Shown one piece after another: positions 35,903 through 44,994 of a DNA stretch of 64,000 nucleotides. The position numbers and the translations under genes are program-made. The notes beneath the pieces are model-generated. The model ran no database searches. It was given only the letters and a program-made list of their open reading frames with translations, and was not told the origin of the DNA. The stretch is from assembly GCF_030540875.1 (NCBI RefSeq), contig NZ_JAUOEM010000001.1:620001-684000 (forward strand). Direction: 5' to 3'. Origin of the DNA: Flavivirga amylovorans. GTDB lineage: Bacteria > Bacteroidota > Bacteroidia > Flavobacteriales > Flavobacteriaceae. How positions within the stretch are numbered: position 1 is the first letter of the stretch; every line of letters starts with the position of its first letter.

Positions 35903-36703
35903 ATGACAGCACACGAAATTGACTATAGAATATACGGGGAAGAGATGCAATATGTAGAAATTGAACTTGATCCACAAGAAGGAGTCATTGCCGAAGCAGG
36001 TAGTTTTATGATGATGGACGATGGTATAAAAATGGAAACTATTTTTGGTGATGGTTCGCAAAAAGATTCTGGGTTTTTAGGGAAAATATTAGGAGCAGGA
36101 AAACGTATTCTTACGGGTGAGAGCTTATTTATGACTGCTTTTTATAATAATTTGGTAGGGAAACGTAATGTATCTTTTGCGTCTCCATATCCTGGAAAAA
36201 TTGTACCAATAGATTTAACTGAGTTTGGAGGGAAATTCATTTGCCAAAAGGATGCTTTTTTATGTGCCGCAAAGGGGGTAAGTGTAGGTATTGAATTTTC
36301 GAAAAAACTTGGAAGAGGTCTGTTTGGCGGTGAAGGCTTTATAATGCAAAAATTAGAAGGAGATGGTATGGCATTTGTTCATGCTGGAGGTACGATGGCT
36401 AAAAAAGAATTGCAAGCAGGTGAAACTTTAAAAGTTGATACAGGTTGTATTGTTGGTTTTACACAAAGTGTAGATTACGATATAGAATTTGTTGGAGGTA
36501 TTAAAAACACCATTTTTGGAGGTGAAGGTCTATTTTTTGCGAAACTACAGGGACCCGGTACAGTTTATATTCAATCATTGCCCTTTAGTAGATTAGCAGG
36601 ACGTGTTTTAGCATCAGCTCCACGAAGTGGAGGTAAAAATAAAGGGGAAGGTAGTATTTTAGGGGGTATAGGTGATTTATTAGATGGCGACAATAGTTTC
36701 TAA
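35903..36703 (+). CDS. AIM24 / TIGR00266 family protein
   Basis: 266 residues from the ATG at 35903. An earlier in-frame ATG at 35777 would add 42 residues unlike the family, while homologues start near [20 protein letters not shown]. The body is a double-psi-type beta fold with the repeated glycine-rich signatures [20 protein letters not shown] and [20 protein letters not shown]. Bacterial members are of uncertain function. No signal peptide. The 183-bp leader contains short direct repeats (GTAAGCA-type, 35719-35745) but no clear promoter. Confidence 0.85.
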   Translation: MTAHEIDYRIYGEEMQYVEIELDPQEGVIAEAGSFMMMDDGIKMETIFGDGSQKDSGFLGKILGAGKRILTGESLFMTAFYNNLVGKRNVSFASPYPGKIVPIDLTEFGGKFICQKDAFLCAAKGVSVGIEFSKKLGRGLFGGEGFIMQKLEGDGMAFVHAGGTMAKKELQAGETLKVDTGCIVGFTQSVDYDIEFVGGIKNTIFGGEGLFFAKLQGPGTVYIQSLPFSRLAGRVLASAPRSGGKNKGEGSILGGIGDLLDGDNSF

Positions 36704-36834
36704 AATGTTAAATTTGCATTAAACGAACACAACTTATATAATTTTTCATTAAATTTAAAGTCCATTAACAAAAATTACATAACCTATAAAAAAAATCTAC
36801 TTTTTTTACAAACCTAAACCTTATAACACAAATT

Positions 36835-37032
36835 ATGGCAAGAGCAATGCTAGAGTATACTAAAACTGTACTTGGTAAAGTTAGTTTTGATACGACCCTG
36901 TTTTGCAAAGAAGTACAAAAGGCGTTACAACGTTTACTGCCTTATGAGATAGAAGAGCTTAAAATATATATTCTTTCTCTAGTACAGCAAAACCCAGACT
37001 TAAATCAATGTTTAATCTATTTAAAAGCATAA
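36835..37032 (+). CDS. Small conserved Flavobacteriaceae protein of unknown function
   Basis: 65 residues, all helical in appearance (TTLFCKEVQKALQRLLPYEI), with no signal or membrane segment. It has an own gene layout with a strong terminator 32 bp after the stop. Small proteins with the KEVQKALQRLLPYE pattern recur in this family. I cannot assign a function. Confidence 0.75.
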   Translation: MARAMLEYTKTVLGKVSFDTTLFCKEVQKALQRLLPYEIEELKIYILSLVQQNPDLNQCLIYLKA

Positions 37033-37063
37033 AAAACAATACAAATCTTATAAATTAATTTGA

Positions 37064-37094
37064 ATGAGTCCAATAGTATTGGGCTCATTTTTTA
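37064..37094 (+). terminator. Rho-independent terminator
   Basis: ATGAGTCCAAT (37064-37074) pairs with ATTGGGCTCAT (37078-37088) around AGT, followed by T6. It ends the small gene upstream. Confidence 0.88.
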
Positions 37095-37210
37095 TTTATA
37101 GCTAACCAAAAAAGTTTTTAATTTTTGGTGAGATCTGTATTGAATATAAAAGCATTTATTTTGAGTAATTGTTATAGATAATGAACTAATAGCCAAACAG
37201 AGTTTTAGCC

Positions 37211-37468
37211 TTGCAAACTTGGAAGCTAATTTTAAAAACAATTCTTATATCTGTCTATAAAAATATCTTTTCGATTTATGAAAGATATATAATACATATA
37301 CTTACTGGAATAATGATTCCCTCACCTTATTTTGGAACATCAGATATTGAAAGCAGTTCAAACTTAGGAAGATCTCTTACTCATGAAATAGGATATTTTT
37401 TAGGACTGGAGCATCTTTTTGGAAAAATAGGTAAAGTTGATTGTGTGGAATATGATGATGATTGCTAA
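37211..37468 (+). pseudogene. M43-type zinc metalloprotease remnant
   Basis: The open stretch encodes IPSPYFGTSDIESSSNLGRS followed by LTHEIGYFLGLEHLFG, the pappalysin/cytophagalysin active-site region. The zinc motif should be HExxHxxGxxH but reads HEIGYFLGLEH: the second histidine is Tyr. Downstream, DCVEYDDDC is followed by a stop exactly where the family continues with DTP. The N-terminal catalytic part and the rest of the protein are missing; upstream sequence (about 37180-37260) reads weakly in the same family but with stops. A decayed gene, not a functional protease. Confidence 0.75.
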
Positions 37469-37597
37469 GATACTCATTAACAATACCATCTAATGAAATG
37501 TTGATTTTATTGGGATAAAAGTTGAAATTACTACAAAAAAATAAAAGTGATTAAAATGATTTTAATTAATTGGAATTCAATAATGCATGCATGGGTT

Positions 37598-37635
37598 GGT
37601 AACATCGCGGAGCGTGTTACCTTCTTACTTTTTTC
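37598..37635. other. Stable hairpin in the non-coding stretch 37469-37723
   Basis: GGTAACA (37598-37604) and TGTTACC (37615-37621) pair, with an inner CGC/GCG, giving a GC-rich hairpin followed by TTCTTACTTTTTTCC. It looks like a terminator, but no convincing gene lies directly upstream; a 65-codon open frame overlaps it and has no features of a protein. Otherwise I see nothing in this interval. Confidence 0.45.
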
Positions 37636-37723
37636 CTTTAGTTTTGAGAACAAGATTTATTTAGGGGGTATTTATATGTTATCTAGTTCTATTATTAAAT
37701 CTATTGTAAAAAGGTGTTTTAGA

Positions 37724-38236
37724 TTATCCAAAACTCTTCAATGAAACACTCGCTTGTAAATACGATTTCCTAGTTCTAAAATTAGTTTTCTTTTCAAAGT
37801 GAAGATTGATAATTTCTCCAAATTTGGTTTTTTGTTCTAACTTATGAATAAGTTTTAGAATAGCATTAAAATCACCTTCTAAAGTAAACTGGTAAGTGTT
37901 TATTTTTAGATCATTTTTAATAATGACATGAGGTTTCAAAAAATTAACAAGTTTAAGGTTTGTAGAATCTGCAAAAGTATTTATCGTTTTTAGAAGATTG
38001 TTTTGCACTGAGCTTCCATTAAGTTGATACTTGTTTAATATACTATCGTAATACTTTTGTTTCTGCTTTAATAAAGACACTTGCTTTGGTGTATCTTTAA
38101 ATAGAGCTTCTTGCATTTCTAGGCTATTAAATTCTTTTTTTAAGAGCACAGTTTTAGAAATAGCTAATTGATAGCATAGAATTAAGGTAAATAGAAAACC
38201 AACAATAAGTAATATGTTTTTTGTTTTATTTGTCAT
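37724..38236 (-). CDS. PilO/GspM-like assembly protein of the secretion machine
   Basis: 170 residues: one membrane helix at about 8-27, a coiled-coil-prone stretch (about 30-70), then a ferredoxin-like periplasmic domain with the PilO-type pattern YQFTLEGDFNAILKLIHKLE near residues 115-135. It would form the inner-membrane platform together with the PilN-like protein. Last gene of the left arm. It overlaps the upstream gene by 11 bp, showing tight coupling. Sequence similarity is weak; the call rests on fold pattern and position. Confidence 0.7.
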   Translation of the reverse strand: MTNKTKNILLIVGFLFTLILCYQLAISKTVLLKKEFNSLEMQEALFKDTPKQVSLLKQKQKYYDSILNKYQLNGSSVQNNLLKTINTFADSTNLKLVNFLKPHVIIKNDLKINTYQFTLEGDFNAILKLIHKLEQKTKFGEIINLHFEKKTNFRTRKSYLQASVSLKSFG

Positions 38237-39431
38237 AGTTGATACTAAGTTTAAGACTAAAAACTGAATTAGATTTTAAATCCTCATAATTCAAAATATC
38301 GACTTTATTTACGAAGTTGAAATTTTCTAAATCAGCCAACCATTTAGAAAATAATTCACTGTCATTAGATTCACCACCAATTAATAAAGCATTATTATCA
38401 ATTGTAATTGGTTGTTCTGATTTAATTCGTTTTAATATGGGGTGATAATTGAGTTTCGTTAGCAATATTGAATTTGGTAAACTTTGTATAAGCGTATTTA
38501 CATAAAATGAACTTTTAGAAGAATTTCCTTTTAGCATATCTTCCACTATTTTTTGTGATTTTGTAACATGCTCGTTAAGTTCAAGAATCTTTGCTTTAGC
38601 AGTTTGGTTCACTTGGGAGGTTTGCTGTAATGTTTTTACTTCGTTGAAATAATAATAAAAGACAAAAAAGTTAATGAGTAGAATGGTTAGAATAAAAACT
38701 AACCCAAGTTTTAAAAAGACATTAAAAAACTTAGTCTGCTTAAAATTATTTTTTAAAGAGCTTGTAAGCTCATCAAGATTTGTTACTGGGTTAAACTTAT
38801 TTAGCAACGTATTTAATGCTCCAGAAAATGATAGTATATAATCATTAGTTATTTCTAAACCATTAATATTAAAGATTGTGTTATCTTTAATTTGAGTCTT
38901 TTCAATAGCATAAACAGCATGATTTTCAAAAGAAACTGTCGCATTTGAGGTTATTATATCTTGAGATTTTAAAAATTCAGAAATGCCATAAACAATACTA
39001 TTTCCTAAAGAAACATTAATCACAAAAAAACCATCTTCAGAATAATGATTTACCAATGCATCAACATAAGTTTTTCTACAAATAGTAACCAATTGACTCT
39101 TTTTTTGATTTAGGACTTCATAATAAAAATCATTTAAATCAATATTTGGAAACGCTTTATAAACTATTTTTAAAGCCACTGTTTCAGGACTATCAATAAG
39201 TTTAGTAAGGACATGGTCATTATTTATGATTAGGCAAATGTGTTGTTTTTTGGGGAGTTTAGAGATCGTCTTATCAAAAGACAAATCTTCAAATCTGTTT
39301 TCTACAACTAATACCTTTTTTTTCTTTTTTAATAGGGTTGTATAAATGATGTCCTGACCTCCTTTATAGGAGTGCTCAACACCACAAAAAAGGTTGCTAT
39401 ATTCTAAATATGTTTTAATACCACGTAACAT
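38226..39431 (-). CDS. GspL-like (PilM-PilN fused) inner-membrane platform protein
   Basis: 401 residues. The cytoplasmic part, about 1-220, is laid out like the actin-like PilM/GspL domain (FSGALNTLLNKFNPV near its end). A membrane helix lies at about 230-252 (LGLVFILTILLINFFVFYYY), then a coiled coil, then a PilN-like periplasmic domain containing IDNNALLIGGESNDSELFSK. It would link the ATPase to the periplasmic platform. Its ATG overlaps the secretin gene stop by one base. Confidence 0.72.
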   Translation of the reverse strand: MLRGIKTYLEYSNLFCGVEHSYKGGQDIIYTTLLKKKKKVLVVENRFEDLSFDKTISKLPKKQHICLIINNDHVLTKLIDSPETVALKIVYKAFPNIDLNDFYYEVLNQKKSQLVTICRKTYVDALVNHYSEDGFFVINVSLGNSIVYGISEFLKSQDIITSNATVSFENHAVYAIEKTQIKDNTIFNINGLEITNDYILSFSGALNTLLNKFNPVTNLDELTSSLKNNFKQTKFFNVFLKLGLVFILTILLINFFVFYYYFNEVKTLQQTSQVNQTAKAKILELNEHVTKSQKIVEDMLKGNSSKSSFYVNTLIQSLPNSILLTKLNYHPILKRIKSEQPITIDNNALLIGGESNDSELFSKWLADLENFNFVNKVDILNYEDLKSNSVFSLKLSINYDK

Positions 39432-41635
39432 TAATAAATAACCGTTGGTTTTATAAGTACTGTTAATTTAGATTTAGAATCTTCACGCTTACGTTTACTA
39501 AACAACCATTTAATTAAAGGGACTCTTGCTAAAAAAGGTATACCAGAACCAGAATCGTTTTTAACTTGCTCTTCCAGACCACCAAGAACCACAATGTCTT
39601 GATCTTGAACACGAATGATGGAGCTAAACTCCCTTGAACTTAAATCTGGTGGCGCATCTTCTGCAATTCTAGCACCAAAACTAGATTGTACAACAAAAAT
39701 ATCTAAGGTTACTTGTCCATCACCAGATACCAAAGGTTTAATAGTTAGACCTAGTTCTGCATCAATAGGTTCATAATTTGTAATTTCTGAAGTTTGTGGA
39801 TTATCAGTGCCAAAAACATTACGTTGAGTTACAGCATAATAAGAGGTTTGTCCGTTAGAAAATGTAGCTCGATGGCCGTTTAAAGTAGATAGCTTAGGAG
39901 TAGAACGGATTTTTATATTTCCATTACTTTCCATCGCTTTAATAGTAGCAAAGAAATTAGGGACTACTTTTCCCAGATTTATATGCCCAAATCCATCAAA
40001 ACCATTAAGTACTTTATTAATGGTTTTTGCACCCAATGTTAAATCAGTCTCTGGAAATATTGCTCCGCTTGTTTCTACAGATTCATCACCAATACCCCAA
40101 CTTACGCCAGCTTCAATGGTAGAATTTCTATTAACCTCTATAAGCATGACCTCAATTAGAATAACAGGGACAGGTTTATCAATTTTTCTAATAAAAGCTT
40201 TAAATTGTTCAATCTTACTGCTTGAACCCATAATATAAAAGCTATTGAGCTCAAAATCAACCTTAATATCCAAGTCTTTTATAATTTCATTAGGAAGCAC
40301 ACTTAATAAAGCTTCTCCAGAGTTTTGAGTATTCCCAAATCTACTTTGATTATTGGCATTTACTGAGACTCTATTAGTATTTCTATTAAAATTATTGGTA
40401 TCAAATTGATTGTTAAAACCTGTTGAAGACCCATTATTAAAATTGGTGTTTCCAAAATTATTAAAACCGCTATTAGTTCTACCTACAGTTCTATTTCTTG
40501 TAGAACCACCTGAAGGATCTGCAAACATTTCTACTGTACGAGAAATTAAAGGAATAATTTCTACTTTACGCACGCTGAGTTGATTTTCTGTTCCAAAAAA
40601 ATAAGTGTTATTTTCTTTTTTGAATGTGAAATTTTTAGAAGGTGCATTTGAAATGGTATTTTGATTTGGACTATTTCTATTTGAGTTTGAAGATACTCTA
40701 TCTGGGATCGAATTATTTTTTACAGTTATTTGATTCGAAATCACTTGTGATTCAAATATCTTAACAAGTAAATCATCAAAAGAAATGGACCTGGTTTTGA
40801 ATGTAATGTTGCCAGCTTCATCTAAAGGGGTTGCTGTAAATATGTTCAAATTGAGTTCACTTCCTAAATCATTTATAATATTTGTAATAGGTGTATTTAC
40901 AAAATCAACTTCTAAAAGTTTGGTGTTAAAATCTAAAATCTTATAATTTAAATTTGATGACCTTCTTTTGGATAGTAAATTATTAGACTTAGAGGAATCA
41001 TCTTCAAACACATAAAAACCATCTTTTGTTTTTTCGACAAATAAATTATTAGCTAATGCTAATTTATCCATAGCAGCATCAAAAGGCATATCTTTAATAT
41101 AAGACGTAATGGTTTTACTTTCCATGCCTGTGGTAAACACTAAATTCTTCCCGGTTTCATCCATAATATGCTTAAAAACGATATATAAATTATCATCTTT
41201 AGCGTCTATGGTTAAGGTGTTACCTTCTGGATTAAATGAAATTGGAATAATACGTTCTTTAGGTTTTTCAACAGGTGGAATATATTTTTTGATGGATATA
41301 ATATTCCCAGTGAAATCGATGTATAAATCATATTCTTTACATAAAAACACCAATAAATCAGCAACTGTCACATTAGAAAAATTATTGACCACTGAAATAT
41401 TTTCAAGACCAGAACCTATATTTATATTGACCTTATGAATATTAGAAACTGCTAATAGAAAGTTTGGAAGTGTAATATTATTTATACTAATTTCAGTTTT
41501 TACTTGCTCAGTTAATCCTACATTATCAACTGCTAAAATGTCTAGTTGGTTTTTAATAGTTTGAATTCTAGTCTCATGGTTTTGGGCAAAAGAAAAGCTA
41601 ACAAATAACAATAATATATAAAGTGATTTTTTCAT
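39431..41635 (-). CDS. GspD/PilQ-like secretin
   Basis: 734 residues: signal peptide 1-17 (FSFAQ), an STN-like N0 region (about 45-115), N1-type repeats (about 150-205 and 235-300), and an Asn/Gly/Ser-rich low-complexity linker at about 377-440. An N3-type domain (450-490) and the secretin core from about 490 to the end follow (VILIEVMLIEVNRNS, RSTPKLSTLNGHRATFSNG, IVVLGGLEEQ, VPLIKWLFSKR). It forms the outer-membrane gate of a type II secretion or pilus system. The Asn-rich insert is unusual in length. Middle gene of the left arm. Confidence 0.9.
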   Translation of the reverse strand: MKKSLYILLLFVSFSFAQNHETRIQTIKNQLDILAVDNVGLTEQVKTEISINNITLPNFLLAVSNIHKVNINIGSGLENISVVNNFSNVTVADLLVFLCKEYDLYIDFTGNIISIKKYIPPVEKPKERIIPISFNPEGNTLTIDAKDDNLYIVFKHIMDETGKNLVFTTGMESKTITSYIKDMPFDAAMDKLALANNLFVEKTKDGFYVFEDDSSKSNNLLSKRRSSNLNYKILDFNTKLLEVDFVNTPITNIINDLGSELNLNIFTATPLDEAGNITFKTRSISFDDLLVKIFESQVISNQITVKNNSIPDRVSSNSNRNSPNQNTISNAPSKNFTFKKENNTYFFGTENQLSVRKVEIIPLISRTVEMFADPSGGSTRNRTVGRTNSGFNNFGNTNFNNGSSTGFNNQFDTNNFNRNTNRVSVNANNQSRFGNTQNSGEALLSVLPNEIIKDLDIKVDFELNSFYIMGSSSKIEQFKAFIRKIDKPVPVILIEVMLIEVNRNSTIEAGVSWGIGDESVETSGAIFPETDLTLGAKTINKVLNGFDGFGHINLGKVVPNFFATIKAMESNGNIKIRSTPKLSTLNGHRATFSNGQTSYYAVTQRNVFGTDNPQTSEITNYEPIDAELGLTIKPLVSGDGQVTLDIFVVQSSFGARIAEDAPPDLSSREFSSIIRVQDQDIVVLGGLEEQVKNDSGSGIPFLARVPLIKWLFSKRKREDSKSKLTVLIKPTVIY

Positions 41636-41662
41636 TTGTATCGGGTTTTACCCTTTTAAATT

Positions 41663-43075
41663 TTAATCGATTAAAAGCGCATAGACTTCTTCAATAGAAG
41701 TGACTCCTTCTTTAATCAAATCAATTGCATTACTTTTTAAAGTATTTATTTTGTTTTCCTGTAAGTAGGAGTCAATTTCCAGTTCATTATTCTTGATATG
41801 AGGAATAATCAATTTTGATATGGGGATAATTTCATAGATGGCTTTTCTGCCTTGATAACCTGTATGATAACAATGATGGCATCCAACTGCTGTATAATGG
41901 TTTAATAAATCTTTTGGAATACTAAAGTTTTCAGGGAAAATAACTTTTGAAACAGTATGCTCTTGTTTACAATGATCGCATAATTTTCTAACCAAACGCT
42001 GAGCAATACTAACGTTTAAGGTACTGGCAATTAAAAAAGCAGGAATTCCCATATCGATAAGTCTGGAAATAGTTGCCCAAGCCGAATTTGTATGAATCGT
42101 TGATAGCACTAAATGTCCCGTTAAAGCAGCTCGAATAGCCATATTTGCTGTTTTAACATCTCGTATTTCACCCACCATTATAATATCTGGATCTTGCCTT
42201 AAAAATGTGCGGAGTGCAGAAGCAAAGTCTAAACCAATATTTTCTTTTAATTGTACTTGATTTACACCTTCCAAAGTATATTCAATAGGGTCTTCTATAG
42301 TTACGATGTTGGTTTTATCATCATTCAACAATTTTAAGGTAGCGTATAATGTTGTTGTTTTGCCAGAACCTGTAGGTCCAGAAATAAGTACAATACCATT
42401 GGGGTTTTTAATAGATTCTTTATAGGTTTTTAATTCTTGTTTTGTGAAGCCTAAATCATCCAAATTTATATGATTTGCATCTTTACTTAAAATACGCAAT
42501 ACTATTTTTTCACCATGTAGTGTCGGTAAACTAGATACACGAATATCAAACTCATCCATTTGATTTTTTATCGTAATGCGTCCATCTTGTGGTAAGCGTT
42601 TTTCAGAAATATCCAAGCCTGCTTTTATTTTCAGCTGATTAACAATAACAGGATATTCCTCTAAGGGAATAATATAGTGTTCTTTTAACTTGCCATCTAA
42701 ACGAAATCGCACCCTACAAGTATTTTCATAAGGTTCAAAATGAATATCACTACTCCCAATATCTTTTGCTGATAACAACAGTCTTTCTAAAAAATTAGAG
42801 CTATAATGAAGGTTTTCAGATTGACCTTCATCACGTTTTCTAAAGTTAGTAGCGAGATATCGTTTTATGGTTTCAGTGGTTTCAGGAATGAGTTCTATAT
42901 GCCTATCAAAAATAACTTGTAATTCACGTTTTAAATCTTCAGACGTATTATCAGATTTAAAGGTTAGTGTGCCATTAATAGCCTTTATTGGAACAATATG
43001 ATATTGATAGGCTTGTTCGCTACTTATAAGTTGTAACAGATGGGTTGCTATGCTTAAATTATTTTCTATTATCAT
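41663..43075 (-). CDS. GspE/PilB-type assembly ATPase
   Basis: 470 residues. Walker A GPTGSGKT at 233-240, Asp box near 257-265 (VTIEDPIEYTLEG), Walker B DPDIIMVGEIRD at 295-306, His box near TIHTN 326-330, and a four-cysteine zinc site C366, C369, C399, C402. An N2-type domain with FEPYENTCRVRFRLDGKL lies at 113-130. It powers pseudopilus extension. It is somewhat shorter than PilB because the N1 domain is reduced. No PilT-like retraction ATPase occurs in the window, which favours a secretion or non-retracting system. Confidence 0.93.
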   Translation of the reverse strand: MIIENNLSIATHLLQLISSEQAYQYHIVPIKAINGTLTFKSDNTSEDLKRELQVIFDRHIELIPETTETIKRYLATNFRKRDEGQSENLHYSSNFLERLLLSAKDIGSSDIHFEPYENTCRVRFRLDGKLKEHYIIPLEEYPVIVNQLKIKAGLDISEKRLPQDGRITIKNQMDEFDIRVSSLPTLHGEKIVLRILSKDANHINLDDLGFTKQELKTYKESIKNPNGIVLISGPTGSGKTTTLYATLKLLNDDKTNIVTIEDPIEYTLEGVNQVQLKENIGLDFASALRTFLRQDPDIIMVGEIRDVKTANMAIRAALTGHLVLSTIHTNSAWATISRLIDMGIPAFLIASTLNVSIAQRLVRKLCDHCKQEHTVSKVIFPENFSIPKDLLNHYTAVGCHHCYHTGYQGRKAIYEIIPISKLIIPHIKNNELEIDSYLQENKINTLKSNAIDLIKEGVTSIEEVYALLID

Positions 43076-43563
43076 TATATACGATATAAACCATTGATAA
43101 ACCCAGACCAGTAAGCCATATAGGTTATTGAAAAAAACAAACTCATATAACCTGCTAACGGGACAGTTCTAAAAGCAGATCGCTTTTTAAGGATGATATG
43201 CAGGAGCAAAGAAAAAAAAAGCGCACTAACAAAAATGATGATGAATGATATCGTTGCAAAAGAAAGTGATAGTCCAGCAAATAATAAAACATCACCTAAA
43301 CCAATGGTATTTAAAAATCTCGTTTTTAATTTTAAATTGGAGTAGAGAAAAACAATCAGAATTAGAGTAGTTACAAAAATAACATTCAGGGTAATAGCGT
43401 TGAAAAACAATTCAGGGAGCGTATTTTTGTAAAACAGAATACCGCATAGTATACCAATAACAGGAAATAAAAACCAATACACTTGACGTTCCTTAATGTC
43501 TTGAAACCCAATAAAAGTAAATATTAAAATTAAGACGAGCTTTAAAGTTGTAATTATATGCAT
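43075..43563 (-). CDS. Prepilin peptidase (A24 family), short form
   Basis: 162 residues, mostly membrane helices. The two catalytic aspartates of type IV prepilin peptidases are visible: D22 in GFQDIKERQVYW and D91 in GLGDVLLFAG. The N-terminal methyltransferase domain of PilD is absent, as in the short TadV/archaeal-type form. It would cleave the pseudopilins encoded at 43563-43994 and 57312-58098. It shares one base with each neighbouring gene. Confidence 0.88.
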   Translation of the reverse strand: MHIITTLKLVLILIFTFIGFQDIKERQVYWFLFPVIGILCGILFYKNTLPELFFNAITLNVIFVTTLILIVFLYSNLKLKTRFLNTIGLGDVLLFAGLSLSFATISFIIIFVSALFFSLLLHIILKKRSAFRTVPLAGYMSLFFSITYMAYWSGFINGLYRI

Positions 43564-43994
43564 TAGTCTTTAACAGTTTGCTTTGGGGTTCCTGTTTCAT
43601 CGATCTCCCAAACATTAAAAATACCATCACCATCAAAATCAGTTATGGCTGTGGCTCTAGCTTTAAAAGTATTATTTGTTGCACTTAGTATTTCATAAAT
43701 ATAGTTGCTAGTGCCATTCTCTTCGATGGTTTTAGGAGCTTCAAAATCTATATCACTAAAATCAAAAGCGTATTTAGAATACATATACCTGTAAGACGTC
43801 TGTGAATTGTACACATATTTTAATTGCGTTTGCGCCTCAATACTTTTGGTTTTACTAATTAAAGGCATTAAGTTAGGTAGTGCCAGTAACAAAAGAACAC
43901 CTATGATGATAAGGACTATTAATACCTCTTGAAGATTATAGGCTGCAACTTTAAGAGTATTGTTACTTTTGTTATATGCTTTTATTTTCATCAT
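43563..43994 (-). CDS. Major pseudopilin (GspG-like)
   Basis: 143 residues: a basic leader, the class III-type hydrophobic helix with the essential Glu (AYNLQEVLIVLIIIGVLLLL), then a globular domain. The residue at the expected cleavage is not Gly: the region reads KVAAYNLQEV, so the cut would follow Ala or Tyr. The C-terminal loop DFDGDGIFNVWEID has the calcium-binding layout of major pseudopilins such as GspG. Second gene of the left arm, after the response regulator. Confidence 0.85.
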   Translation of the reverse strand: MMKIKAYNKSNNTLKVAAYNLQEVLIVLIIIGVLLLLALPNLMPLISKTKSIEAQTQLKYVYNSQTSYRYMYSKYAFDFSDIDFEAPKTIEENGTSNYIYEILSATNNTFKARATAITDFDGDGIFNVWEIDETGTPKQTVKD

Positions 43995-44007
43995 CTAAAA
44001 TTATATT

Positions 44008-44685
44008 TTATAAAAAACCTTTTTCTTTTGCTAGGCGTATTAAAACTTTATCTGACTTTTTTTCATTATTAAAAATCTGGTTTAGACGTCGTTTTCTTTT
44101 TTCGATTCCTGCTATGGACAAGTGAATCACTTCAGGTAATTCTTTTGTTTTTGAGCCTAATGATAATTGATATAACATCTGTCTGTCAATATCATCCAAG
44201 TTGAAATCATTCGAAATATGCTGTCTAACCAGTTTAAGGATGGGCTTACTATAATAAGGTATATCATTTATAACATTTAGTATAGCTTCCGTTAGGTTTT
44301 TAGAGTCCAATTCACTTTTAAGCAATAAACTATCTGGCTTAACCATCTTTAAAATATTAACGAGTCTAAAATTGTTATTTAAATGGGTAGATACAATAAT
44401 TTTTACCTGAGGAAATAGACTTCGTAGCTTCATTCCCAAATCATCACCAGATACTAAAATTCTGTTTTTACAAGGGGGTAAACTAATATCTAAAAAGACC
44501 AAATCAATTAAATTATTCTTGACAGCATGCTCAATTTCATAATTAGCGTCATCACAATTTTTGGCTACGGTAATTTTAAAAACAATTTCATGGTTTTGAG
44601 AAGAAACGTGTTCTAACGCTCTGGTATAACCATCAATTATAAGTTGGTGGTCTTCAATAATTAAGGTGTTTAATAATTTAGTCAT
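44008..44685 (-). CDS. Response regulator with LuxR-like DNA-binding domain
   Basis: 225 residues. The receiver domain has the acidic pair E11-D12, phospho-acceptor D66 (DLVFLDISLP), S99/T100 and K123. The C-terminal region (about 160-205) is a divergent LuxR-type helix-turn-helix (DRQMLYQLSLGSKTKELPEV, then IHLSIAGIEKRKRRLN). No histidine kinase is encoded nearby. It leads the left arm of the secretion cluster. A three-half-site array with a -7 element precedes it, and the same array precedes the YD-repeat operon and the right arm, so it is the best candidate for the factor that controls all three, including itself. Confidence 0.87.
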   Translation of the reverse strand: MTKLLNTLIIEDHQLIIDGYTRALEHVSSQNHEIVFKITVAKNCDDANYEIEHAVKNNLIDLVFLDISLPPCKNRILVSGDDLGMKLRSLFPQVKIIVSTHLNNNFRLVNILKMVKPDSLLLKSELDSKNLTEAILNVINDIPYYSKPILKLVRQHISNDFNLDDIDRQMLYQLSLGSKTKELPEVIHLSIAGIEKRKRRLNQIFNNEKKSDKVLIRLAKEKGFL

Positions 44686-44759
44686 GGCTTACAATTTTTG
44701 TGCCTAAAAAAAGCAAGTCTTTACATGTTACTTTTCTTTAATCTTAATAAGAAACACAA

Positions 44760-44816
44760 CAAAGCTATTTATATAAAATCAAAAAAAAGTAAGGCAAACC
44801 CTTACTTCGGGTAAGG
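44760..44816 (-). promoter_or_regulatory. Array promoter A (left arm, response regulator operon)
   Basis: Read on the minus strand: CCTTAC (44816-44811), 5 bp, GTAAGG (44805-44800), 5 bp, CCTTAC (44794-44789), 21 bp, then TAGCTTTG (44767-44760), a consensus -7 element. Half-site starts are 11 bp apart, one helical turn. There is no TTG at -33; the last half-site takes that place, as expected for an activator-dependent promoter. Confidence 0.75.
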
Positions 44817-44904
44817 TTTAAATTTTTAAATAAATGATGTTAAAAACCACCTCAAGGGTAGGAATATACTGCCTAAGATAAAAAAAGAAATGAAAATTTC
44901 AGAC

Positions 44905-44961
44905 CCTTACCATTTTTATGGGAAAGCCTTACTTTTATTTTAAAGGTGTGTTTTAGTTTTA
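44905..44961 (+). promoter_or_regulatory. Array promoter B (YD-repeat operon)
   Basis: CCTTAC (44905-44910), 5 bp, TTATGG (44916-44921, four of six matches to GTAAGG), 5 bp, CCTTAC (44927-44932), 21 bp, then TAGTTTTA (44954-44961). Spacing is identical to promoters A and C. The start codon of the 994-residue protein is 33 bp downstream of the -7 element. Together with promoter A this explains most of the 309-bp intergenic region 44686-44994. Confidence 0.72.
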
Positions 44962-44994
44962 TGGTAAATAATAAAGCTGATAAATTTAGAATCC

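Noticed and set aside
37547-37744. 65-codon plus-strand frame
   Set aside because: It crosses a stable hairpin, overlaps the end of the PilO-like gene and has no protein-like features.
37724-44685. Classical twitching type IV pilus
   Set aside because: There is no PilT-like retraction ATPase and the major pilin carries a GspG-type calcium loop, so a secretion-type system is the better description.
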